A stretch of 64,000 nucleotides of DNA from Gnetum montanum. Taxonomy: Eukaryota > Streptophyta > Gnetopsida > Gnetales > Gnetaceae. Each line of letters opens with the position of its first letter. Positions within the stretch are counted from its first letter, which is position 1. The stretch covers positions 158,181-222,180 of the forward strand of contig MNCI01033682.1 in assembly GCA_015680685.1 (NCBI GenBank). The letters are read 5' to 3'. This document shows, in pieces, positions 59,301 through 64,000 of this stretch. The notes beneath the pieces are model-generated. The model was not told the origin of the DNA and searched no databases. It worked only from the letters and a program-made list of their open reading frames with translations. A program made the translations under genes and the position numbers.

Positions 59301-60993
59301 CATGTATTTAGCAAATAAAAATAAAGCCATCAATGAATAAAAGTTCATGTATGCAGAAACGAGGTTAGCAAGAGTATTGCTTAACTGGTAGGCTTATACT
59401 CTGTATGTAACAAGCTATGAGTTCAAATTGTGCTTAATGCAGCATTATTTTTTACTGGAGCTCTAACAAAATATTGTGTTAGCTATATAGCCTAGGGTAC
59501 TTGAGCTTTAACAAAGTATTGTCTTAGCTATATAGCATAGAGGGCATGTACTCAAAGTTAAGAGTACATATAATCAAAGTTTCAACTCTGACAACCCATA
59601 AATTTAATTATGAACACAACTCTCTTCTTCCAATCTCTTCTTCTTTCTTTTCCCTATTACGTTAGTTGCATCTTATAAATTACAGGTTCTGAAGATCCTT
59701 GCAGCTTATATTGATACATACAGTTATTCCTCAAACTATCATCATCCTAGCATTGTCCCAACAAAATGAGGTCAGCTACATGAGTTCTTTTTCACCATTT
59801 GCCCCTATGAAGAGCTAGATCTTTGTTCTTTGAACTATCCATAAAATAATAAAACATGCAGGCTCTTCATACCCTTCTTTCTTATTCCCCATATGTTAGC
59901 ATTTGGACTATAACAAATTAACTGCAGGGATTCATAAGCTAAACATTACCATTTCTGCCATAAAAATCGATTTTATGTGTATGGTTGAATTTGCATGGTT
60001 CTAAAAGAACTGAGAAAGGGGAAATGAAAGAGGACTCATGGGAGGTAATTGCAGCCATTCATAAGCTAAACATTACCATTTCTTTAATAAAAATTAATTT
60101 TGTGTGTCGGGTTAAATTTGCAAGATTCTAAAAGAGCTGAGAAAGGGGAAATGGGGGAGGAATCATGGGAGGTAATTGCAGCCATTCATAAGTTAAACAT
60201 TACCATTTCTGCAATGAAAAGTAATTTTGCGGTGGGTTGAATTTGCAGTGTTCCAAAAAAAGAAAAAACAGCAGAGAAAGGGTAAACGGAGCACTCACTG
60301 GAGATCGTTGGCACGGCGGGAGGTGCGGCGCTCAACGCTGCGCACAGAGATTGGCTCCTTGCCGAGGGAGAACTGCTTGATCTGAACTCGCCGCACGTAG
60401 GCGGGTTTTTTCAGATTATCAATAATGGGTTGCAAAAGCCCCACAAGCCAATTCTCCAATCCTGCCTGGTAAACCTTCCAGAGCTTCCCTATCACCATGT
60501 TCACCCATTCCACCGATTCCTTCTTCTGCAACAGAACCGACAGACTCGTCGGCAGCTGCGCCTGTGCTCGTTCCTCCTCCTCTTTTCTCCTCCTTCTATT
60601 CCATGCCCTCTGTATCACCACCACGCCTGTAACCAGCAACAGTCCCAACAAGGAAACAACCCCATTCAAATTCAACTTCCTCAGATTCATCCCAATATTC
60701 CTATTTACAGGTCCCTGAAACACCATGCTGCTAAGATTACTCCACTGTGCAGGGGCTGCAGATGCAGAAGCGGATGCAGATGGAATTGTATTTATCCCTT
60801 TGCCATTGCTGCTGCTGCTGCTGCTGTTGCCTGCAACTGAAAAAAAGCAGGCATGACTGCGTCTGCGCCTGGTAATGGAATTTCTCCTGCGTTGTAAGCG
60901 GCGGTGAACATGCATGCAGGCAACCGTATTAACGCCGTTGCCATTGCCAGGAGACGCAGCAAGCGAAGATGATGTTGGTGTTTGTAGTAACAT
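34331..60993 (-). CDS. NTMC2T5: NTMC2T5-type SMP and C2 domain lipid-transfer protein (7 exons visible, C-terminus missing)
   Basis: Exons on the minus strand: 60993-60299, 57866-57625, 52850-52832, 52496-52294, 51987-51878, 51746-51648 and 34766-34331. All introns are GT-AG and phases join without a break, giving 601 residues plus one base. Residues 1-60 are Arg/Ser-rich and could target an organelle. A membrane segment spans about 111-128 (SLLGLLLVTGVVVI). An SMP lipid-binding domain covers about 160-345 (WVNMVIGKLW, LPRLFVRP), and a C2 domain about 369-475 (GKTDPYVVL). An acidic tail follows (YVEDEEDD). SMP proteins move lipids at membrane contact sites; this plant type is known as NTMC2T5. 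Family members are some 70-80 residues longer, so at least one distal exon is missing, probably beyond intron 7. The start is the first in-frame ATG. Confidence 0.88.
34950..35560 (+). mobile_element. L1-type LINE relic (C-terminal ORF2 fragments)
   Basis: LLGKLAWKIINENIIWFNV with MKAEYLNQL (about 35010-35095) is the conserved block after reverse transcriptase in plant L1 elements. Weak zinc-binding-like remnants follow to about 35500. AAGTGGTAGAGGCTTATGAT is duplicated at 34966 and 35191. It lies inside intron 6. Confidence 0.6.
36240..36463 (-). pseudogene. LINE copy A: CPY-LRRHI module of ORF2
   Basis: On the minus strand CPY (36463-36455) is followed by VVLDIGWNTT, W, two residues, then LRRHI and HLDGKG, ending with HCDMLDAVH. 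Spacing is identical to copies C and D. Confidence 0.6.
37654..38118 (-). pseudogene. LINE copy A: zf-RVT domain after reverse transcriptase
   Basis: 154 codons with WKTLWKGNFSKKVKMVVWL, then CPLCMAAGETVTHFISEC. The W-x-P/K-K-x-x-W and CP-x-C-x-H-x-C pattern is the zinc-binding domain that follows reverse transcriptase in plant L1-like LINEs. Confidence 0.8.
38519..38836 (-). pseudogene. LINE copy A: reverse transcriptase palm with YVDD
   Basis: 105 codons starting MEGVRGLKIARVRCLVEHYV and containing HYVDDMLFSRVVMPQAMAIN. YVDD is the catalytic [YF]-x-D-D box; copy C has YADD in the same context. LYLGLCMYDW follows where plant LINEs have YLGVP. Confidence 0.8.
39358..39594 (-). pseudogene. 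LINE copy A: reverse transcriptase finger motif PGPDG
   Basis: 78 codons with ELEEALDLMKRGSVPGPDGW and LMEFFKAFID. This is the first conserved block of LINE reverse transcriptase. Copy C has the same block as ALGLDGW. Confidence 0.85.
40216..40771 (-). pseudogene. LINE copy A: AP-type endonuclease N-terminal half
   Basis: From ATG 40771 the minus strand encodes MRILSWNCKGQGTPYKR and CDVVCLQETKL, the first two endonuclease motifs (N and E residues). A frameshifted continuation includes LTNFYGARHWEERPQEL. The same ILxxNxxGQGTPY start is seen in copies B and C, proving one family. Confidence 0.85.
41263..41317. other. 54-base C run ending in an undetermined base
   Basis: Pure C at 41263-41316 followed by n at 41317, inside LINE copy A. 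The opposite-composition twin, a G run ending in n, lies at 49751-49775. Such runs next to n are most likely sequencing or assembly artefacts. Confidence 0.85.
41480..41521 (-). pseudogene. LINE copy A: ORF1 CCHC zinc knuckle
   Basis: The minus strand encodes CGSCGKLGH-IAEC with a stop at the dash, a canonical C-x2-C-x4-H-x4-C knuckle. It follows a segment with LPLREDKVLIEYENVATIL. The equivalent in copy C is LPMGDECLMVEYENILPF, then a damaged knuckle. This is the ORF1 (gag-like) protein of plant LINEs. Confidence 0.75.
42193..42744 (+). pseudogene. LINE copy B: ORF1 C-terminal region
   Basis: 183 codons open, rich in Pro, Gly and Leu, with LGEWIIVGRGSTKPKMKDLQ. It precedes the ORF2 start (ATG 42671) in another frame, the usual LINE order. 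No zinc knuckle is present in this copy. Confidence 0.5.
42671..43360 (+). pseudogene. LINE copy B: AP-type endonuclease
   Basis: ATG 42671 begins MKILT, stop, NYQGQGTPYNR, then VYLQETK, GGLAILARIP, WMLLGDFNQR, GCKFT, NRRKGSDHVQTRINR and NHQSI. These are the endonuclease motifs in order. The final SDH is SNH, and several stops occur, so it is inactive. Confidence 0.8.
43686..44708 (+). pseudogene. LINE copy B: 340-codon fused ORF, pre-RT segment joined to zf-RVT, RT deleted
   Basis: MTWLWEGDKHTRFFFATTKH (the block before reverse transcriptase) is followed within about 30 residues by LQKIWKGHLPKKVKAFSWLL and CPCYQAAPKMLHHLIYGC, the zf-RVT domain. The whole reverse transcriptase, over 1.4 kb in copy A, is absent, yet the frame stays open for 340 codons. 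The tail includes FEPSWTKFSNLLELWTLVER. It could be a chance in-frame deletion. Any function would have to be as a zinc-binding or endonuclease-linked fragment. Confidence 0.7.
45529..45540 (+). other. Poly(A) tail of LINE copy B
   Basis: 12 A preceded by AATAAA 19 bp upstream. Confidence 0.85.
45850..46066 (-). pseudogene. LINE copy C: CPY-LRRHI module of ORF2
   Basis: CPY (46066-46058, minus), then QLMGIHSEMP, W, GV, LRRHIRL, followed by a helical stretch ending RAILDKAHS. The spacing CPY-x10-W-x2-LRRHI is identical to copies A and D. Confidence 0.6.
47290..47505 (-). pseudogene. LINE copy C: zf-RVT domain
   Basis: PEKIECFVWLLKKDTLL, then YSLCYNDIETLLHLFLTCPF and TLVW. Zinc ligands are partly kept. 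It lies between the thumb and the GLHFTFL motif as in copy A. Confidence 0.7.
47731..48242 (-). pseudogene. LINE copy C: reverse transcriptase palm (YADD) and thumb
   Basis: AHYADDTILMTWVGMPQALA is encoded around 48245-48185. The open frame 48087-47731 follows with ESYLGVPMFPWHLRGTW, IDLWSNRFLSRHGKVMLVSM and REFVWSRG, a standard plant LINE thumb. The two pieces are in different frames. Confidence 0.82.
48779..49126 (-). pseudogene. LINE copy C: reverse transcriptase finger region
   Basis: 115 codons with GELVEVIDSMKVGSALGLDG, then WLFEFFREFLDILG and NLLDAF. It is homologous to copy A 39594-39358. Confidence 0.82.
49751..49775. other. 24-base G run ending in an undetermined base
   Basis: Pure G at 49751-49774 then n at 49775, inside LINE copy C. 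See the C run at 41263-41317. Confidence 0.85.
50100..50211 (-). pseudogene. LINE copy C: endonuclease start
   Basis: From ATG 50211: MNILS, stop, NCWG, stop, GTLYKHHTLKEWV, then CDVVGLQETKL. Same family signature as copies A and B. The remainder of the domain is frameshifted down to about 49800. Confidence 0.8.
51026..51107. repeat. Perfect tandem duplication of 41 bp
   Basis: Two identical 41-bp units starting GTTTTACTCCAAAAAGGC (51026-51066 and 51067-51107), near the upstream boundary of LINE copy C. The perfect identity indicates a recent duplication or an assembly stutter. Confidence 0.9.
51648..51746 (-). CDS. NTMC2T5: NTMC2T5 exon 6 (C2)
   Basis: 99 nt, phase 0 at both ends, acceptor TTATCGCAG and donor GTAATTTTT. 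It encodes DFQFLVGDPQKQKLVVNIKD through YTVGTGE. Confidence 0.9.
51878..51987 (-). CDS. NTMC2T5: NTMC2T5 exon 5 (C2 core)
   Basis: 110 nt from acceptor GATGTGCAG to donor GTAACAAC. It encodes GKTDPYVVLVLGDQVARSKK and TTVIGPPGFPIWNQ. The DPYV and P-x-WN-Q blocks are hallmarks of C2 domains. Confidence 0.9.
52294..52496 (-). CDS. NTMC2T5: NTMC2T5 exon 4 (end of SMP, start of C2)
   Basis: 203 nt from acceptor TTTGTTTAG to donor GTATACTTTT. It encodes FLTKLLTEDLPRLFVRP, an AGGGQEGNKDFVGEL linker and the first C2 strand LSVLLVDARNLNY. Phases match both neighbours. Confidence 0.9.
52832..52850 (-). CDS. NTMC2T5: NTMC2T5 exon 3, 19-nt microexon
   Basis: CTATTCCTGTACTTTCAAT is flanked by acceptor GTGCACCAG and donor GTGAGTTAC. 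With one base from exon 2 and one from exon 4 it encodes A-I-P-V-L-S-M, the heptapeptide expected between NLM and FLTKLL in the family. Skipping it would shift the frame. Confidence 0.88.
53872..55280 (+). mobile_element. L1-type LINE relic, reverse transcriptase C-terminus and zf-RVT
   Basis: LRINLYKSHVFNFGANQELL and LGCDVNSLPTMYLGLPIFMG (53872-54186) are the conserved block at the end of plant L1 reverse transcriptase. Later FASKMLHGKAPTGQYLAQKN with CVLCSSTTKTIDHLFC (54605-54889) is the zf-RVT domain. A C-terminal block (WYGRNKIFRVFQQ) follows to about 55245. It is a different subfamily from copies A-D and lies in intron 2. Confidence 0.8.
55370..56900 (-). mobile_element. Ty3/gypsy element relic (gag knuckle, protease-to-RT region)
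   Basis: On the minus strand: a damaged zinc knuckle CFDYEMHWYSQC near 56500, a protease-to-RT linker (VFKIGPDKEKV near 56080), IEELSKLFPDIINQ (about 55760-55720), then reverse transcriptase start PFILIPKKD and TCIDSRAMNKISVRYRF with MDNILDDL (about 55500-55375). Sequence identity to Ty3 ends near 55320. It lies in intron 2 and is multiply broken. Confidence 0.75.
55482..55625. repeat. Four tandem copies of a 36-bp unit inside Ty3 reverse transcriptase
   Basis: Units at 55482-55517, 55518-55553, 55554-55589 and 55590-55625 start ATCTTTCTTTGGTATCAAAA. On the minus strand each encodes the PFILIPKKD strand. Exactly twelve codons per unit means the reverse transcriptase frame was kept through the expansion. 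Confidence 0.92.
57625..57866 (-). CDS. NTMC2T5: NTMC2T5 exon 2 (SMP domain)
   Basis: 242 nt between acceptor TACTAG and donor GTAGGTTCGG. It encodes YNIGLRYTGGAR through PFRLFNLM, with VGVRDLDVDGELWVKL and WAFVSLPKIK as typical blocks. The last base is the first of the Ala codon completed by the microexon. Confidence 0.9.
57867..59920. other. Intron 1 of NTMC2T5 (distal part)
   Basis: AT-rich intron with a 45-bp tandem pair at 59458-59547 (GAGCT-TAACAAA-TATTGT), a tRNA-like segment at about 59366-59440 with TGAGTTCAAATTG as box B, and an RTE tail. No exon-like frame. Confidence 0.7.
59737..59840 (-). repeat. RTE 3'-tail copy, minus orientation, in intron 1
   Basis: Reverse complement of the 28765-28866 type: ATCATCATCCTAGCATTGTC, CCAACAAAATGAGGTCAGC, then GCCCCTATGAAGAGCTAGAT. 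It closely matches the copy at 28765, including the region upstream of the ATG repeats. Confidence 0.75.
59921..60298. repeat. Three 127-bp tandem repeats abutting the exon 1 splice donor
   Basis: ATTCATAAG starts at 59930, 60057 and 60184, an exact period of 127 bp. Each unit holds AAACATTACCATTTCT, a TTGAATTTGCA-like block and GAGAAAGGG. The third unit merges into the donor GTGAGTGC of exon 1 (minus strand). Confidence 0.88.
60299..60993 (-). CDS. NTMC2T5: NTMC2T5 exon 1 (N-terminus, membrane segment, start of SMP)
   Basis: 695 nt from ATG 60993 to donor GTGAGTGC. It encodes residues 1-231 plus two bases. The frame is open 42 bp further upstream but without an ATG. GC content and codon use are clearly gene-like compared with the flanks. 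It ends in ERRTSRRANDL, a strongly conserved block of the family. Confidence 0.9.
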
Positions 60994-62130
60994 TGATGAA
61001 TTTTGGAAAATCTGGCACCCGAAGCATAACAACAATTAGAATAACAGCAAAACAATGACGACAGAGAACCCTGCCCTGAAACTGGCTCTCGCCCTGGTCC
61101 TCGGCCTAATGTTATGAACAGCAGCAGCATGCACGCCTAATTCAAGAATATTTGTGTTGCTGTTGCAGAAAATGAGTAGGAATTTGACCCAGCAGCTGCA
61201 TTAATCGGCACATCGCCATGTCGGTGACGACGGCGCATTCTGCAATCACTGCAGTGCAGCTGAGTTTAGAAGGCTTCGTAATCGTACAACAAATCCTTTG
61301 GTGATTTTTCTGGGGATGCAATAAAAGTTTCAAGTAAAACGTCATCCAATCCCAATCTGATCCCTAGACCAAAGACCTCTTTTGTTCCTTTGTTTCTCTG
61401 TTTTCTGGTATTACTACTTTCTGTTACCTTCATTATACCGTAGCCAGGCACATGCCTCAGATTTCTTCACGGACCAGAGACGCGAGTGCAGATTTGCCTT
61501 CCCCTTCTCTGGAAGCAGAGCCACTCTTCGTCTGCAACGTGACAATCCCTGTTCCACCTAAAAAAGATACACAAAACCATGTATCATAGTGGAATCAGCA
61601 CGCCTACCTCCATTCAAATTACTTTTAAAAACGTAGACGGATGCACGTGGCGATGCTGGATTTTCGACATCTACCATGCATCTTTATTGTATGACAAATA
61701 CGGATACCCAGCTTCAGCACGCGGGGTTTGGAAACAGGAAGATGTCTATATCCAATGTGCTTCTTCCTCTTTTTCAATATTTTCTTCCCTACTCTTGCAA
61801 TGAAGACAAGTTTCTCAATAGTATGTTTGAATTCATTCCTAAAGCAATTGGAAACAAGAAGACAAGTTTCTCAAAAGTATGTTTGAATTCATGCAAGTCT
61901 TGGAAACAAGAAGAGGTCTATATTTACTCTACTTCTTCCCCTTTCTTATTGTCTTTTAACTTTAACCGAAAAGCAAGTTTTATAGGTATGTCTAAATTCG
62001 TTGTATATGGACGATTACTTAAAGGGATGGGTTTATGAGGTTGTAAGATTTAGGTTCAAACATAGATGTAATCACTTAAAAAAAGGTTTATAAAGCTTAC
62101 TTAGAAAAGATAAACCTTTAGCCTTGGAGA
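60994..62130. other. Upstream region of NTMC2T5 (5' UTR and promoter side)
   Basis: On the minus strand this precedes the start codon. The first about 150 bp are open-frame but lack an ATG. A CCAAT-type ATCCAATCCC near 61345 and a CAACGTGAC near 61535 are possible promoter elements, without support beyond their sequence. Imperfect duplications (GACAAGTTTCTCAA-AGTATG at 61806 and 61861; GGAAACA-GAAGA-GTCTAT at 61731 and 61901) lie further out. Confidence 0.4.
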
Positions 62131-62212
62131 GATCATCATCATCATCATTCTAGCTTTGTCCTAACAAAATGAGATCAACTATATGAGTTGTTTTTAACCA
62201 TTTGAACCTTGG
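62131..62212 (-). repeat. RTE 3'-tail copy, minus orientation, upstream of the gene
   Basis: GATCATCATCATCATCATTC, CTTTGTCCTAACAAAATGAG, then TATATGAGTTGTTTTTAACC. Diverged from the other tails but in the same order. Confidence 0.65.
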
Positions 62213-62932
62213 AGAGGTGACTCTTGAATTAATGTGATTCAAAGCAAAAAAAAAAAAAAACTATATTTAATGATATGAAATAAAATTGATGCTTTACCAT
62301 GTCCTATTCAACAAATATTACATTTTCATGAAAAATAAATATAGACTCTACAAATTGACCAAGTACCAATTGGGGCATCAAGCTTTTTGTTATAACATTA
62401 TAACATTATCTCAAATGTGTAGTCATAGCACAAAAAAGAAACACATGTAACTCATCCTTGACTTGCACAACCTACAAATGTGTTCTTCTCATAGGAGTTG
62501 AATCCATCTTTCACTCTCAATACTAAGATGATGAGAACTTAAGCAAAGCTTGCTAATTACATTTTGATACTTAATTGGAATATAGTCAAGACATACTCAG
62601 CTTTTGCATCTAGTTTATTAGATCTAATGTGATGCAAATAAAATTGTCTCTTGCCTTTTACATTAAACCACATTTGTGTTAAAACATTTTGCTTTGCTAG
62701 CTAGCGAATATACTTAGGATTTTTCTTCACATCCTCCCAAGAGATATTCCATTTTCTCAACCATTGCATCCCCTAAAATTATCATCCATGCTCTTGTGAA
62801 TCCTCAAGAACTGCTATAAAGAATTTGTTTTGCCTTGAGATATGCAAGCTATGAGTGTATGTAATGAATTAGCATAAGGCTTATACTTCTAAAGGTAATA
62901 AATCACATTCACATAATAATATTGAGTACAGT
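62213..62932. other. Non-coding stretch, nothing identified
   Basis: AT-rich with a short poly(A) near 62250 and no recognisable frame or repeat. Confidence 0.4.
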
Positions 62933-63812
62933 TGATGAGCGACAAGGTACCCCTACACCCAACCATACAAATCACTAAGGCATTCATGTGTGATCCGATC
63001 GAATTTCGTAGACCTATAGTTCTCCAGTGCACTAATTCTCTAGGAAGTGAAATGGGCATTGAGAATGTTCGTTGTCTTCCCAACTACACTTGTGAAGCTC
63101 AAGGATATGGTTTAGATGTAATTGAGGCACATGATTTTTATCATTTTTATGTTTTGTAAGTTTAATCACCTACAACAAGAATAGAAGGTAGAGGAATTTA
63201 ATATCTAATTATTCTACTGCCTAGCTAGCCTAACACAAGTACCCATTCCCACTTTCCAGACACATCTTGAATATGTATAGCACTATTGGGCTACCAAAAG
63301 TTAAGCATTTCTGGGTTACCAAGTGCTACACATATGCTCGAGGTGGTCAGGCTTGTGGTCATTAACAACTGGAAATTAATTGCTTAATTAAAGCACATTG
63401 AAATGAAGTGCATGAAAATAGAGTACATGAATATTAAATACATCAAGGAAACATTTAATCTATTCTCAATGTTGCAAGGATGATCAAAAGGGTTTGTTTT
63501 TATTCCCATCACACTGTTGTGCTCAGGTACATCAGTGTTAGAACAAAGATCCGTACACACTCGAACTCTTGCTACAAGCACTTAGAAAATATTCTAACTC
63601 CAGAGAAAACAAATTGCAAGAGCTTCGCTATTCTATGCAAAAACTATGAAAAACTCAACTAAAAACTATCTCAATTGTGAGCCCAAGCACTATATTTTTA
63701 GGCCGGCATATATCCCGTGATATTGGATATTCGACATCGCGTCCTAAGCTCCAACATCGAGTATCTAATGTCGAGGCTTCAATATTGAAGCCAATCAAAA
63801 CATGATTTATCA
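62933..63812 (-). repeat. 3' LTR of a minus-strand element related to the 1039-9305 element
   Basis: 880 bp. The low end TGATGAGC-GACAAGGTACCCCTACAC is the reverse complement of the inner element's LTR end (GTAGGGGTACCTTGCCACTCATCA-type). The high end CATGATTTATCA is the reverse complement of a TGATAAATCATG start. Internal blocks match in order (CTCGAGGTGG region, GGGTTACCAAGTGCTA, TTAATTGCTTAATTA). A T-rich TATA-like region and GATATTGGATATTC variants lie near 63690-63770. Confidence 0.75.
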
Positions 63813-64000
63813 TACCCCCACAACTAAATGAAAACTTGTCCTCAAGTGAAGAAGAGGAGAAACAAGTTCCTTACAAAATATTGGGAAGGTACAGAATTAT
63901 TTATTAACATACAAACTAACTTAGATGGAACAATAGACTCAGAGTACCCGAGTGTATAGATAAATAATCTTTTACAAAATTTGGGTGTTCATGACAAGAG
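63813..64000 (-). mobile_element. Internal end and polypurine tract of the same minus-strand element (cut by window end)
   Basis: TACCCCCACAACTAAATGAA and AACTTGTCCTCAAG next to the LTR mirror the sequence before the 3' LTR at 8455-8490 (CTCAAGGACGAGTTTTCATT, CGTGGGGATA) on the opposite strand. This fixes the LTR as the 3' one. The body continues beyond 64000. Confidence 0.7.

Noticed and set aside
59366-59440. Candidate tRNA gene
   Set aside because: It has a box-B-like site but no cloverleaf with proper anticodon stem; more like a SINE fragment.
60430-60840. Plus-strand frames of 136 and 73 codons opposite exon 1
   Set aside because: They are antisense shadows of the Arg/Ser-rich exon 1; the minus-strand product matches a known family across several exons.

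Overview
The window looks like nuclear DNA of a large-genome seed plant, most likely a gymnosperm (conifer-like). The basis is AT-rich sequence, one plant-specific split gene whose introns reach 17 kb, and a dense load of decayed plant-type retroelements (Ty3 and Ty1/copia LTR elements, L1-like and RTE-like LINEs, tRNA-derived SINE-like units). No bacterial, organellar or viral gene organisation was seen. The species cannot be named from the sequence.

Layout. 1-11128 is an old Ty3-type element (gag, protease, trace of RNase H). Its gag is split by a younger, structurally complete non-autonomous LTR element at 1039-9305 with a TTAGC target duplication. That element has a tRNA-Asp-type primer site, a gag remnant and no pol. 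Its 3' half is one 929-codon frame (PF20167-like plant transposon protein domain plus a long coiled coil) broken by 13 stops, each explicable by a C-to-T change. 11130-13093 is a 5'-truncated LINE with a poly(A) tail. 13094-34330 holds an RTE-type LINE relic, a five-copy minisatellite, a miniature copia-type LTR unit, a related LTR fragment, a minus-strand copia relic, a SINE-like pair, RTE tails and an unidentified frameshifted coding relic.

The one cellular gene is on the minus strand, from ATG at 60993 down to at least 34331. It is an NTMC2T5-type SMP/C2 lipid-transfer protein. Seven exons are resolved with splice signals and matching phases, including a 19-nt microexon at 52832-52850, giving 601 residues. 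The C-terminal exon(s) were not found. Intron 2 (4.8 kb) contains an L1-type LINE and a Ty3 relic. Intron 6 (16.9 kb) contains three long LINE copies in both orientations plus an L1 relic. Intron 1 opens with three 127-bp tandem repeats that run up to the splice donor.

The right edge (62933-64000) carries the 3' LTR of a minus-strand element related to the one at 1039-9305; its body lies outside the window.

The most novel-looking signals are three. First, a C-terminal module in the LINE family (CPY-x4-I-x5-W-x2-LRRHI) is kept with exact spacing in three decayed copies. Second, the pol-less LTR element carries a large coiled-coil ORF with a uniform C-to-T style of decay. Third, a GATATCG palindrome plus TATA module recurs in this LTR family. 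Assembly gaps lie at 1593-1594, 2165-2720, 41317 and 49775.
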